In this document: positions 15,911-24,513 of the stretch, piece by piece | How positions within the stretch are numbered: position 1 is the stretch's first letter | Layout of the letters: each line of letters starts with the position of its first letter | Source: Pectinatus sp. | GTDB taxonomy: Bacteria > Bacillota > Negativicutes > Selenomonadales > Selenomonadaceae | Length of the DNA: 27,667 nucleotides | Reading direction: 5' to 3' | Assembly (NCBI GenBank): GCA_020025135.1 | Contig: JAHHSQ010000021.1 | Location: 1 to 27,667, forward strand | Program-made: the position numbers and the translations under genes | The notes under the pieces: model-generated | Told to the model about the DNA's origin: nothing | The model's database searches: none | What the model saw: the letters and a program-made list of their open reading frames with translations, nothing else

Positions 15911-17218
15911 TTATTTTTCTAGACCAGCTAAATATTTTTTTATTCTTTCTTCTTGACCATTATCGGTCGGAATATAATATCGCTCATTTTTCACTTCTAG
16001 TGGCAAGTACTGTTGCCGCACATAATGATTAGGATAATCGTGCGGGTATTTATAATCAACGCCATAGCCAAGTTTAGCTGCGCCTTTATAATGCGCATCG
16101 CGAAGATATAAGGGTACCTCGCCACAATTCTTTTTTTTGACATCTTCAACCGCTCGCTCAATCCCTAGATAACAGGCATTGCTCTTAGGGGCAGTAGCTA
16201 TATAAACGGCGGCTTGGGCTAAAATAATGCGGGCTTCCGGCATACCAACAAAATGTACGGCCCTAGCTGCTGCTTCCGCTATAACTAACGCCTGTGGGTC
16301 GGCATTTCCAATGTCTTCTGCCGCACAAATAATTATTCGCCTAGCTATAAACTTAACATCTTCTCCAGCTACGAGCATTCTCGCCAAATAGTGTAAGGCT
16401 GCATCTGGGTCACTGCCACGCATGCTCTTAATAAAAGCCGAGGCGATATCATAATGTTGTTCTTTATTCTTATCGTAATGCTGAATTTTATCTCCTAAAA
16501 TTTCTCGCAAAATACCACGCGTAATAACACCTGTTCTCATCCTAGCAAATACAGCTGCTTGCTCCAAAATGTTGAGAGCTATACGTGCATCTCCATCTGC
16601 AAATTGAGCGATAATTTGTAACTCATCATTTGCACAAGTTATCTGCTCCCGTCCTAAACCACGCTCTACATCTGACAACGCCTGCTTCAGAATTGCCAAA
16701 AGGTCTAATTCTCCTAATTTTTGCAAATGGACAATGCGTACCCTAGATAAAAGTGCTTGATTAACTTCAAAATAAGGATTTTCCGTCGTCGCACCAATTA
16801 AAATCACTTCGCCATTTTCTACATATGGTAGTAAAATATCTTGCTGACTCTTATTAAAGCGGTGGATTTCATCGATAAAGACAATTGTTCGTTTCTGATA
16901 AAATTTTCTCTGTTCAGCAGCTTCATGGATAATCTCCTTAATACCCGCCACACCGGAAGAAACAGCATTGAGAGGAGAAAAGATGCTCTTAGTTTGCAGA
17001 GCTATAATATTGGCCAAAGTCGTTTTGCCAGTACCTGGTGCTCCCCAAATTATCATGGATGGAATTGTATCATTTTCCACTAAAGTGCGCAAAAAACTCC
17101 CTTCTCCTGCTACCGTTCGCTGCCCGAAAAATTCTGAAAAATTTCGTGGTCGCATGCGCATCGCCAATGGTTGCTGTTCCTTATATAATGTATCATCGGT
17201 ACAAGAAAATAAGTCCAT
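15911..17218 (-). CDS. rarA: Replication-associated recombination protein RarA (MgsA)
   Basis: 435 residues. AAA+ ATPase with Walker A GAPGTGKT (59-66), Walker B TIVFIDEIHRF and sensor-1 GATTENP. The family's C-terminal tetramerisation part contains SMRGSDPDAALHYLARML and LPLEVKNERYYIPTDNGQEERI. It acts at stalled replication forks together with SSB. AGAGGGGCG provides the ribosome site. It sits between dut and rrf2 with gaps of 15 and 13 bp, so all are one transcript. Confidence 0.95.
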   Translation of the reverse strand: MDLFSCTDDTLYKEQQPLAMRMRPRNFSEFFGQRTVAGEGSFLRTLVENDTIPSMIIWGAPGTGKTTLANIIALQTKSIFSPLNAVSSGVAGIKEIIHEAAEQRKFYQKRTIVFIDEIHRFNKSQQDILLPYVENGEVILIGATTENPYFEVNQALLSRVRIVHLQKLGELDLLAILKQALSDVERGLGREQITCANDELQIIAQFADGDARIALNILEQAAVFARMRTGVITRGILREILGDKIQHYDKNKEQHYDIASAFIKSMRGSDPDAALHYLARMLVAGEDVKFIARRIIICAAEDIGNADPQALVIAEAAARAVHFVGMPEARIILAQAAVYIATAPKSNACYLGIERAVEDVKKKNCGEVPLYLRDAHYKGAAKLGYGVDYKYPHDYPNHYVRQQYLPLEVKNERYYIPTDNGQEERIKKYLAGLEK

Positions 17219-17233
17219 ACTTTCGCCCCTCTT

Positions 17234-17689
17234 CTATTTTATACCAGTAGACCCCATGCCGCCAGTGCGCCTTTCTCCTCGTCCATACTCATCGCCATCT
17301 ACGAGCAAATATTTATAAAAAATACCCTGCGCTAGGCGCATGCCCTTTTGTACGGCAAAATCCTCAGCTCCGTGATTAAAAATTGCCAAGCAGATATGTC
17401 CTTCATTATCTTCATTATTATAATAATCTGCATCAATGACACCTTGACTATTGATGAAGGAAAGTGAATTCTTTATCGCTATCCCAGAGCGAATATGCAA
17501 ACCAAGATATTCGTCAGCAAGCATATATGCCTTTAGCCCTGTAGGGACCAAAGTGACCTGTCCAGCCTTTAAAACTATATCAACAGCAGAAGCTATATCA
17601 TAACCAGCACTGCTACCTGTTTTTCTCTTGGGCAAAACAATGCCACACTCACTGTAATCACTGACAATTTCAAAACCACGTTGTTTCAT
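17234..17689 (-). CDS. dut: dUTP diphosphatase (dUTPase)
   Basis: 151 residues, with the five dUTPase motifs in order: SAGYDI, HIRSGIAIK, GVIDADYYNNEDNEG, RLAQGIF and RRTGGMGSTG. It is a homotrimer that hydrolyses dUTP to dUMP, keeping uracil out of DNA. The start MKQRGFEIV is chosen because GTGAGGAAT lies 5-10 nt before it. An in-frame ATG further up (17725) falls within the predicted -10 element and cannot be used from that promoter. First gene of dut-rarA-rrf2-mnmA. Confidence 0.93.
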   Translation of the reverse strand: MKQRGFEIVSDYSECGIVLPKRKTGSSAGYDIASAVDIVLKAGQVTLVPTGLKAYMLADEYLGLHIRSGIAIKNSLSFINSQGVIDADYYNNEDNEGHICLAIFNHGAEDFAVQKGMRLAQGIFYKYLLVDGDEYGRGERRTGGMGSTGIK

Positions 17690-17723
17690 TTTATTCCTCA
17701 CAATCACAAGCATTTTAGTAATC

Positions 17724-17752
17724 ATTATAGTATATTCTACCAGTTATGACAA
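17724..17752 (-). promoter_or_regulatory. Strong sigmaA-type promoter for dut-rarA-rrf2-mnmA
   Basis: TTGTCA (17747-17752) and a consensus TATAAT (17724-17729) are separated by exactly 17 bp on the minus strand. The leader would be only about 28 nt before the dut ATG. It is the best promoter match in the window. Confidence 0.8.
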
Positions 17753-17823
17753 ACATTCTCCGCATAGTTTAATAAAATATTCTTTTCTCTATGCCTAAAC
17801 GCTAAATTTTCTGCCTATAATGA

Positions 17824-17860
17824 TAAAAGAAGAGGAGGATGCGAAAGCATCCCCCTTCTC
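17824..17860 (-). terminator. Terminator after the phosphoethanolamine transferase gene
   Basis: GATGC-GAAA-GCATC at the core of a longer G/C-rich stem (17829-17842 with 17847-17860), then a T-run on the minus strand. The stem begins at the gene's stop codon. Confidence 0.8.
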
Positions 17861-19539
17861 TATTTCTGACGCGGTCTTATTTCAGTGTCGTAGTTCTTAT
17901 TATTAAAAATACGTGGGCGTTTAGCATTGAATTTTGGATTGACGATACTGCGAGTAGGGTCATATTCTGGTGTCTTAATACCAGCTATATCCATCACAGT
18001 ATGAATCATATCGTCGGTCATATACGGCCTATTCACGCAGGCCTGAATTTGCGCCCATTGTGCTGGATTATCTTTTTTATATTTTTCAGAGCCCCAAATG
18101 ATAAATGGTATTTCAATCATGTGCCGATTTGGATTGCCTTCAAAGTGACCTGCCAATTTATCTCCTTCGTCGTAAATCGCTTCACTGTGGTCTGGCATAT
18201 AAATAACTAAGGCATTCATATTGCGGAACTTAGCGATAATTTGCGAAACTACATAATCATTGTACAAAATAGCATTGTCATACTGAGCGACAATCTCCTT
18301 TTGGCGAGTGGTCAAAGGCAATCGAATGTTTTTATCGCTAAACTTGCTAAAATAATATGGATAGCGATAGTAATAAAGTCCATGACATCCCATTAAGTGA
18401 ATTACATAGAAATTCTTAGCTTTTCTCCTGCTAATAGCCTTGTCAATCAGCGGAAATAGATTGCCATCTACAACGCCGTAATCTTCGTGGGAGTCGCGTA
18501 TTTTGGTGTAAGCATGTTCCGTGCTATGGGCGGCATAAACAGCTGCAACATTGCCCCAAATACCTGAGCTTTCTTGATTGGAAAGCCAATAAGTTTTATA
18601 GCCAGCAGCATTCATAACATCAATGAGATTATTATAGTCATACCACGGTTTTTTAGACTCATGGTCACAGAAAGTAAATACTTTACTCAAAGAAGCGATT
18701 GTCGTCGAGTGGGCACTGATGACGTCTGTAAATACCGCTATCTTACCTTCAGCCTTTAACTTATCCAAGTTAGGTGTTGTCGGCAGATAATAACCATATA
18801 GGTGCATGTGGTTACGATTAGTCGCTTCGCCGAGAATAAAAACGATATTTGGTATTTTACTGTTATTAGCAGTAATTTTGACATTATTTTTCTTTACCTG
18901 AGCCATCAATTTTTCGTAGGCATCGCGATTTTGAATGGCTACCTCCGTGGCGGAAGCTACCCTCTGTAAAGGTAAAAATTTACCGTAAAAAAAGTTGATG
19001 TTAAAAGCCAACATCATCCCAGTCGAAAAAATACCAATAATAAGTGGTGTTAACATCACTGCATTGCGAGTGTGATGACTCATGTGTACATTGCGTAGCC
19101 AAGGAATTTGCTGTAATTTAATTCTACTGATATAAATTAAAACAGCCACGCTGAAAATAAGACATAGAATATCTGGCACGGTAATATACATCTTCAGATA
19201 TTCCATCGCTTCTCTTGTCGTCGTTTCTAACAAAGCACAAACCATGCCGGCATTGATGAGAATGTTATAGGTATGCATGATATATGTTTCGGCTATACAC
19301 GGTAATAAATTGATGATGATGAGAAAGGCTTTTATTACCCGTTGTACTGGTTTGTACGGTATCGTATTTATAAGCATTGTCAAGAGAAAACTCGCTAAAA
19401 AAGCGGTAAAAGCATAATAAATAGCAATTGCTGCATCGCCTTGGTCTAACAATTGCCAACCAACTGTAAAATAATTTAGGAAAAAGAACAAAATGATAAA
19501 CTTAAAGTGCTTCTCGTAAATACTCGATATGTACTGCAA
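17860..19539 (-). CDS. Phosphoethanolamine transferase (EptA/CptA-like sulfatase-fold membrane enzyme)
   Basis: 559 residues. The N-terminal third has five membrane helices (roughly 13-30, 37-58, 67-85, 120-138, 160-180). The C-terminal part is an alkaline-phosphatase/sulfatase fold facing the periplasm. Metal and catalytic residues visible are E238 in ILGEATNRNHMHLYGY, the nucleophile Thr279 or Thr280 in SAHSTTIASLSK, and Asp-His in MPDHSEA. The HSxT form resembles CptA-type enzymes, which decorate the LPS core. It moves phosphoethanolamine from phosphatidylethanolamine to lipid A or core sugar, so an outer membrane is implied. TTG start, supported by GAGGAA 6 nt upstream. Single-gene unit with its own terminator. 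Confidence 0.85.
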   Translation of the reverse strand: MQYISSIYEKHFKFIILFFFLNYFTVGWQLLDQGDAAIAIYYAFTAFLASFLLTMLINTIPYKPVQRVIKAFLIIINLLPCIAETYIMHTYNILINAGMVCALLETTTREAMEYLKMYITVPDILCLIFSVAVLIYISRIKLQQIPWLRNVHMSHHTRNAVMLTPLIIGIFSTGMMLAFNINFFYGKFLPLQRVASATEVAIQNRDAYEKLMAQVKKNNVKITANNSKIPNIVFILGEATNRNHMHLYGYYLPTTPNLDKLKAEGKIAVFTDVISAHSTTIASLSKVFTFCDHESKKPWYDYNNLIDVMNAAGYKTYWLSNQESSGIWGNVAAVYAAHSTEHAYTKIRDSHEDYGVVDGNLFPLIDKAISRRKAKNFYVIHLMGCHGLYYYRYPYYFSKFSDKNIRLPLTTRQKEIVAQYDNAILYNDYVVSQIIAKFRNMNALVIYMPDHSEAIYDEGDKLAGHFEGNPNRHMIEIPFIIWGSEKYKKDNPAQWAQIQACVNRPYMTDDMIHTVMDIAGIKTPEYDPTRSIVNPKFNAKRPRIFNNKNYDTEIRPRQK

Positions 19540-19722
19540 GATAATTTCCTCGTTGTCTGTAAAATATTTAATATTCCAATAATACCTGCCTCATCACAGG
19601 TCATAAAAAATGTACCGTACATGATAAAATTCTATCATATTAACATTATTTTTTCTATATAGATTCTAATATTTTTGCGATAAATTATCGTAGCAACTTA
19701 AAACAGATTTATCCATTAAGAC

Positions 19723-19787
19723 TTGCATTTTTTTTTAATTAGTTGTATATTAATTGTTAGTTAGCACTCATCTTATTAGAGTGCTAA
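19723..19787 (+). promoter_or_regulatory. htpG promoter with perfect CIRCE operator (HrcA site)
   Basis: TTGCAT (19723-19728), 17 bp, TATATT (19746-19751). Ten bases downstream lies TTAGCACTC-N9-GAGTGCTAA (19761-19769 and 19779-19787), identical to the CIRCE consensus. HrcA bound here would block transcription at the start site until heat shock. It lies 27 bp upstream of the htpG ATG. The rest of the interval from 19540 shows no gene. Confidence 0.93.
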
Positions 19788-19814
19788 CAAAAACATTTTA
19801 GAAAGGAATACAAT

Positions 19815-21773
19815 ATGAGTAAAGAAACTTTTGAATTTCAAGCTGAAACTAAACAATTATTAAATTTAATGATTCATTCTATCTATACAAATCACGAAAT
19901 ATTTTTACGCGAATTAATTTCTAATGCCTCGGATGCGATAGATAAACTACATTTCGAATCTCTAACTAATAGCGATTTATTGGCGGGGGAAAGTGATTTT
20001 TCCATCTACCTAATTCCTGATGAAAAGAGCCATACCTTATCTATCAGCGATAATGGTATTGGTATGAATAAAGAGGAATTGATTAATAATATCGGCACCA
20101 TTGCCAAATCAGGAACAAAAGCCTTTTTAGAAAAAATGCTCCAAGCTAAAACGGACAATTCTCCGGTAAGCGGAAAAGAATTAATCGGTCAATTTGGCGT
20201 TGGTTTCTACTCAGCTTTTATGGTAGCCAATAAAATTACCATCTTGACTAAAAAAGCAGGCGAAAAAACTGCCTATAAATGGGAATCTGCCGGTGACGGT
20301 TCTTACTCCATCGAAGAATGTGAAAAAGATACTCGTGGAACAACTATTGTCTTAACATTAGACGATACTTTCTACGGCGACAAAGCAGAAGAAAACTTTC
20401 TCGATAAAAACTTACTCAGCCATTTAGTCAAGAAATATTCCGATTATGTCCGCTACCCGATTAAGATGAACTTTACCATTCAAGAAACACCTAAAGATGC
20501 TGATGGAAAAGAAATAGCCGATGCTCCCAAAGTCGAAAAGACAGAAGTCCGCACTTTAAATACCATGCAACCTTTGTGGACACGAAATAAATCGGACATA
20601 AAAACAGAAGAATATGAAGAATTCTATAAAAATCTCTTCCACGATTATGAAGCACCTATGAAGGTCATGCACAACAAGGTAGAAGGGACTATTGAGTATA
20701 CTTCTCTGCTCTTTTTCCCAGCTCATGCTCCTTACAATCTCTACCACAGCGACTATGAACCAGGCTTGCAGTTGTATTCTCGCCACGTTTTTATCATGGA
20801 TAAATGCAAAGACCTTTTGCCAGAGTATCTGCGTTTTGTCAAGGGACTTGTTGATTCACCAGACTTTTCGCTCAATATCTCCCGCGAATTGTTACAACAA
20901 AGCCGTGAATTAAAAACTATCGGTCGAAACTTAGAAAAAAGCATCTTAAAGATGTTGGAACGCACTATGAAAAATGACCGCCCAGCTTATGAAAAATTCT
21001 GGGCTGAATACGGCAAATCACTCAAAATCGGTGTTTACAATAACATCTACGGTGACAAAGCAGTTACGGAAAAATTACAAGAGTTATTGCTCTTCGCCAC
21101 CTCTTTTGAAGATAAGGGACTAGTTTCTCTCAAAGAATATGTGGAAAGAATGCCCGCTACCCAAAAGGTCATCTATTATGCAACAGGTAAAGACCGCGAT
21201 GCCATCAACAATTTACCACAGATGGAATTAATCCGTGACAAGGGTCTAGGAGTTCTTTACTTGCTTGATAATGTCGATGAATTTGCCATCGAAAGTCTCC
21301 GCGAATATAACGGTAAAAAATTCCAATCCATTAGCCGTGGCGATTTGCAATTAGATGATGTCGAAAGCGAAGAAGTAAAAAAAGAAACCGCCGACATTAC
21401 TAAAGAAAATGAAAGTCTCATTAAAGACATGAAAGAAGTTCTCAAGGGAAAAGTCAGCGACATTAAGGTCAGCAACCGCTTAAAATCCAGCGCTGTTTGC
21501 CTTGTTGCCGATGAGCACGGCCCTAGTTTTGCTATGGAACAAGTCTTTGCTGAAGCCAATAATCCAATGTTTAAAGCTCAACGCATTTTAGAATTAAATC
21601 CTCATCACGCTCTCTTTGCTCGCTTACAGCAACTACACGACCTCGGCAAAGATGAACCACAATTTCAAGATTATTGCTCACTTCTTTATGACCAAGCATT
21701 GCTCATCGAGGGAATTATGCCAGATAATCCAGCCCATATGGCAAAATTAATTGCCTCCTTGATGGCTAAATAA
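19815..21773 (+). CDS. htpG: Molecular chaperone HtpG (Hsp90)
   Basis: 652 residues, typical length. The N-terminal GHKL ATPase has FLRELISNASDAIDKL, DNGIGM and GQFGVGFYSAFMVA. The middle domain has LPEYLRFVKGLVDSPDFSLNISRE with its catalytic arginine. The C-terminal dimerisation domain is complete. It is a cytosolic ATP-dependent chaperone. AAAGGA precedes the ATG by 7 nt. Monocistronic, between the CIRCE promoter and a strong terminator. In Bacillus htpG is not under HrcA, so the CIRCE control is a difference. Confidence 0.97.
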   Translation: MSKETFEFQAETKQLLNLMIHSIYTNHEIFLRELISNASDAIDKLHFESLTNSDLLAGESDFSIYLIPDEKSHTLSISDNGIGMNKEELINNIGTIAKSGTKAFLEKMLQAKTDNSPVSGKELIGQFGVGFYSAFMVANKITILTKKAGEKTAYKWESAGDGSYSIEECEKDTRGTTIVLTLDDTFYGDKAEENFLDKNLLSHLVKKYSDYVRYPIKMNFTIQETPKDADGKEIADAPKVEKTEVRTLNTMQPLWTRNKSDIKTEEYEEFYKNLFHDYEAPMKVMHNKVEGTIEYTSLLFFPAHAPYNLYHSDYEPGLQLYSRHVFIMDKCKDLLPEYLRFVKGLVDSPDFSLNISRELLQQSRELKTIGRNLEKSILKMLERTMKNDRPAYEKFWAEYGKSLKIGVYNNIYGDKAVTEKLQELLLFATSFEDKGLVSLKEYVERMPATQKVIYYATGKDRDAINNLPQMELIRDKGLGVLYLLDNVDEFAIESLREYNGKKFQSISRGDLQLDDVESEEVKKETADITKENESLIKDMKEVLKGKVSDIKVSNRLKSSAVCLVADEHGPSFAMEQVFAEANNPMFKAQRILELNPHHALFARLQQLHDLGKDEPQFQDYCSLLYDQALLIEGIMPDNPAHMAKLIASLMAK

Positions 21774-21791
21774 AGAGCAAAAAAAGTTTTT

Positions 21792-21833
21792 AAAAAGAGG
21801 AACTACCGGAAGGTAGTTCCTCTTTTTGTTTTT
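21792..21833 (+). terminator. Terminator after htpG
   Basis: A 16-bp perfect stem (21792-21807 with 21812-21827) with loop GGAA and T-rich tail. It is symmetric enough to act on both strands. Confidence 0.92.
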
Positions 21834-21873
21834 CCTGTGGATAAATTTTGCTGTTTTTCCCCAAAAATTGTAG

Positions 21874-21879
21874 TATAAT
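21874..21879 (+). promoter_or_regulatory. Candidate -10 box of the mazEF promoter
   Basis: A consensus TATAAT without a good -35: CTGTTT lies 17 bp upstream. The leader would be about 230 nt and contains the inverted repeat at 22050-22080. No other gene is visible in the 340-bp interval between htpG and mazE. Confidence 0.4.
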
Positions 21880-22049
21880 AGCGTTAATTGTAACCGGCCA
21901 ATACCGCATGAAGATAGGTCAAAAACTTTATTTACACTTTTTTATAGGCGAGTGTTCCTGTAATTCGCCAATTCGCTTTTGTTCATCGCCTTTTGGACAA
22001 AATTCCAGAATACAAATATTGTCACATAAATAAGCGATGAATCAGGATT

Positions 22050-22080
22050 ATCCGCATCACTTTTAAACAGTGAGGCGGAT
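22050..22080 (+). promoter_or_regulatory. Two-tier inverted repeat upstream of mazE
   Basis: ATCCGC/GCGGAT (22050-22055, 22075-22080) encloses CACT/AGTG (22058-22061, 22069-22072). The 31-bp element ends 33 bp before the mazE ATG, and no T-run follows, so it is not a terminator. MazE-type antitoxins usually repress their own promoter, which makes this a candidate operator or an RNA leader structure. Confidence 0.4.
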
Positions 22081-22113
22081 ACAAAGGCAATAAATGTTAT
22101 CTTGAGGTGAACC

Positions 22114-22350
22114 ATGTATATGACATTATCATTCAAATTACCAGAGGAGATGAAAAAAGAATTGACTCTGCTTTCTCAGGAAGAAAATGTTTCTGAAGAT
22201 GAAATTTTACAGAGAGCTTTTACTCTCTATCTAGAAAATTACAAACAACAAAAACATATCGTCGACGATATGAAGCGAGGTTATACAGAAATGGGCCACA
22301 TCAATATAACTATAGCAGAAGAGGGTGTCTTCGGGAGCGAGAAAAAATGA
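22114..22350 (+). CDS. mazE: MazE/EndoAI-type ribbon-helix-helix antitoxin
   Basis: 78 residues. The N-terminal MTLSFKLPEEMKKELTLLSQEENVSEDEILQRAF has the strand-helix-helix layout of MetJ/Arc DNA-binding proteins, as in Bacillus EndoAI. The acidic C-terminus would bind and block the toxin. TTGAGGTGAACC lies directly upstream; either the ATG at 22114 or the one two codons later could be used. The stop overlaps the mazF ATG (ATGA), the usual coupled toxin-antitoxin arrangement. Confidence 0.88.
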   Translation: MYMTLSFKLPEEMKKELTLLSQEENVSEDEILQRAFTLYLENYKQQKHIVDDMKRGYTEMGHINITIAEEGVFGSEKK

Positions 22351-22709
22351 ACCAAGGCAATACCATAAAGCGAGGCGAAATTTTCTACGCAAATCTCAGT
22401 CCAGTTGTTGGCTCAGAACAGGGGGGTTCTAGGCCGGTGTTAATTTTACAAAATAATATTGGGAATCGTTATAGCCCCACCATCATTGTGGCGGCTATAA
22501 CGTCTCAAATCAGCAAGGGGAAATTACCCACTCACGTGGAATTAACCGGAAAACACAATAACCTTGAACGCGATTCTGTCATCCTTTTGGAGCAATTGCG
22601 CACCATCGACAAGAAACGCTTGCAGAAAAAAATCACCAGTATCGATAAGAGCACAATGAAAAAAGTTGACCATGCTCTGCGCATCAGTTTGGGGTTAATT
22701 AATTTGTGA
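22347..22709 (+). CDS. mazF: MazF/EndoA family mRNA interferase toxin
   Basis: 120 residues, close in pattern to Bacillus EndoA. Visible are KRGEIFYANLSPVVGSEQGGSRPVLILQN (PemK fold, RNA-binding loop), IVAAITSQI, the catalytic-region PTHVEL, and DSVILLEQLRTIDKKRL. It cleaves single-stranded mRNA at a short recognition sequence unless bound by MazE. As in Bacillus it is a chromosomal pair, not obviously on a mobile element. Confidence 0.95.
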   Translation: MNQGNTIKRGEIFYANLSPVVGSEQGGSRPVLILQNNIGNRYSPTIIVAAITSQISKGKLPTHVELTGKHNNLERDSVILLEQLRTIDKKRLQKKITSIDKSTMKKVDHALRISLGLINL

Positions 22710-22755
22710 ATTTACTATTTTATTTTTCATTATTCTAAAGGCAGGTACCACCAAA

Positions 22756-23805
22756 TTGTATAAAAAGTTTAGTTTTTTGTTCCTTTTTTGTCTTCTATCT
22801 AGTTTCTTTTTTCTTCGTCCTTGTTTAGCAGCACCGACTATCAACAACTTTCGCCTAGTTACTCTATTGGCATCTGCCGAAAAAAGTTACCTACATATGG
22901 AACTAACCCTTAACCATAAATGTGGCAATTATAACATTATGGTGGATAAAAAAAATCCGCAAAATCTCATCTTGACGATACACGATGCGAAGATAGATTC
23001 TGATTTAGTGGAACAACCTTTTACATTACATAACGATTTAGTAAAACAAATCACTTTCTATCGTCAATCTCACCGCACCGTACAAGCAGTGATAGAATTA
23101 AAATTGCCGGCTAGTGGCGTGAAATGGGATACAAAATGGCAACCATCTCCCATTCCTGGCTCTTCTGAATGGATATTGGCTATCGATTTAATGCGCAACA
23201 ATAATGCTTGGGCTGACGATTTCAAAGCTGTACAAGGGAAGGTTATTGTCGTTGATCCTGGTCATGGCGGTTCTGATTCTGGGGCAATCGGCCCAGATGG
23301 CATCATGGAAAAAAATGTTACCCTAGCAGTCTCTCAAAAATTAGCTACGCTTTTACGTGCTAATGGCGCTAAAGTGGTGATGACCAGAAATACCGACAGA
23401 GATGTTTATGCACCCAACTGTACTGCTAGAGAGGAGTTACAAGCACGCGTAGATGTGGCAGAAAATACGCCTCATGCTAGTACCTTTATCTGTATCCACG
23501 CCAATTCCTTTATCCACCCTTCGGCACATGGCACGGAAACTTTTTACTACTACAAGTCTTCTCGCAGTCATCTTTTGGCAACGGATATTCAAAAAGCCCT
23601 TGTGCAAGCTAACCATCTCAGCAATCGAGGAGTCTCTACCGCTAATTTCTACGTTTTAAAACATAATAGTATTCCCAGTGTGTTGATAGAGTTGGCCTTT
23701 ATCTCCAATCCAAAAGAAGAAAAACTCTTAAACACGCCGTCCTTTCAAAATGTTTTAGCGCATGGAATTTGTAGTGGCATTAATAAATACTATCAATCTA
23801 ATTGA
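22756..23805 (+). CDS. N-acetylmuramoyl-L-alanine amidase (AMIN + Amidase_3), secreted
   Basis: 349 residues. A signal peptide (about 1-25, ending CLAAP) is followed by an AMIN-like beta domain (about 27-150), then an Amidase_3 catalytic domain. The zinc ligands are H170 in VVDPGHGGSD, E185 in GIMEKN and H248 in FICIHANSF; the catalytic Glu is E312 in LIELAFISN. It cuts the bond between MurNAc and the stem peptide, typically during cell separation. The AMIN domain commonly directs such enzymes to the septum. The start is TTG; CAGGT lies about 10 nt before it and no better start is in frame. Confidence 0.92.
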   Translation: MYKKFSFLFLFCLLSSFFFLRPCLAAPTINNFRLVTLLASAEKSYLHMELTLNHKCGNYNIMVDKKNPQNLILTIHDAKIDSDLVEQPFTLHNDLVKQITFYRQSHRTVQAVIELKLPASGVKWDTKWQPSPIPGSSEWILAIDLMRNNNAWADDFKAVQGKVIVVDPGHGGSDSGAIGPDGIMEKNVTLAVSQKLATLLRANGAKVVMTRNTDRDVYAPNCTAREELQARVDVAENTPHASTFICIHANSFIHPSAHGTETFYYYKSSRSHLLATDIQKALVQANHLSNRGVSTANFYVLKHNSIPSVLIELAFISNPKEEKLLNTPSFQNVLAHGICSGINKYYQSN

Positions 23806-23815
23806 GGTGTTCTTT

Positions 23816-24370
23816 GTGAAAATAAATCGTTTATTATTTTTTAGCATGGCTATTGGTGCAGCCTTGCTCATTTCTGGTTGTGCTAAGCAAACTAATCCTT
23901 CTTCCAATGTCGCAACAACTAGCACTAAAGAAAAAGCACCAGCTACGGCCGAACAAAAAGAGGTCATCACTATTTACTACCCCGATAAGATGGGAGAAAA
24001 ATTAATACCTTTCTCTAAAACTATCCATTTTAAGAATAAGCAAGACAAGTATAAATTAGCAGTGGAAGCATTGCTAGAACAAGCTCCTAATAAAGATGTT
24101 GTCAACATCATGCCTAAGGGAACAAAAGTTATCAATGTCACTGTTACCGAAAAGGGTATTGCCAAAGTCAACTTTACCCCCGACTTCATCCACAAATTTA
24201 GTGGCGGTTCCACAGGCGAACTCATGCTTGTTGGTTCTATTGTCGATACTTTGACGAATTTCTCAAATGTTAAAGGCGTGTTATTTTACGTCGATGGTAA
24301 ACCAATCGATGCCATCAGTGGTCATCTTGACCTCAGTCAACCGACTAAACGCATGACCAATATTCTTTAA
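23816..24370 (+). CDS. GerMN-domain lipoprotein (GerM-like)
   Basis: 184 residues from a GTG start chosen for GAGGTG 6-8 nt upstream, which overlaps the amidase stop. The N-terminus is a lipoprotein signal with lipobox LISGC. A Thr/Lys/Ala-rich linker follows, then one GerMN domain: ITIYYPDKMGEKLIPFSKTI, LLEQAPNKD, MPKGTKVINVTVTEKGIAKVNF and VLFYVDGKPID. GerM works in the sporulation septum in Bacillus; single-domain versions are widespread next to amidases. Coupling with the amidase suggests a shared role in envelope or septal peptidoglycan. Confidence 0.85.
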   Translation: MKINRLLFFSMAIGAALLISGCAKQTNPSSNVATTSTKEKAPATAEQKEVITIYYPDKMGEKLIPFSKTIHFKNKQDKYKLAVEALLEQAPNKDVVNIMPKGTKVINVTVTEKGIAKVNFTPDFIHKFSGGSTGELMLVGSIVDTLTNFSNVKGVLFYVDGKPIDAISGHLDLSQPTKRMTNIL

Positions 24371-24397
24371 TTATATATAATAGATATTTGCATAAAA

Positions 24398-24443
24398 CAA
24401 GAGGCCTTTTCTTCCACACATCAGCGGAAGAAAAGGCCTCTTG
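24398..24443. terminator. 18-bp perfect inverted repeat between convergent genes
   Basis: Perfect arms at 24398-24415 and 24426-24443 with a 10-nt loop. On the minus strand TTTTA follows; on the plus strand there is no T-run. It sits between convergent gerM-like and clpB genes and probably ends both, best for clpB read-through. Confidence 0.75.
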
Positions 24444-24450
24444 CTTAACT

Positions 24451-24481
24451 AAAAGAGAAACAACGTATACCATTGTCTCCC
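24451..24481 (-). terminator. First terminator after clpB
   Basis: GGGAGACAA pairs with TTGTTTCTC (9 bp with two G.T pairs), loop of 9 nt, followed by TTTT on the minus strand. It starts 32 bp past the clpB stop. Confidence 0.6.
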
Positions 24482-24513
24482 TTTTTTGCAATACTAATAT
24501 TCTTGCCCAAAAC

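Noticed and set aside
17690..17725. Longer dut start at 17725
   Set aside because: That ATG lies within the predicted -10 element, while a good ribosome site precedes the start at 17689.
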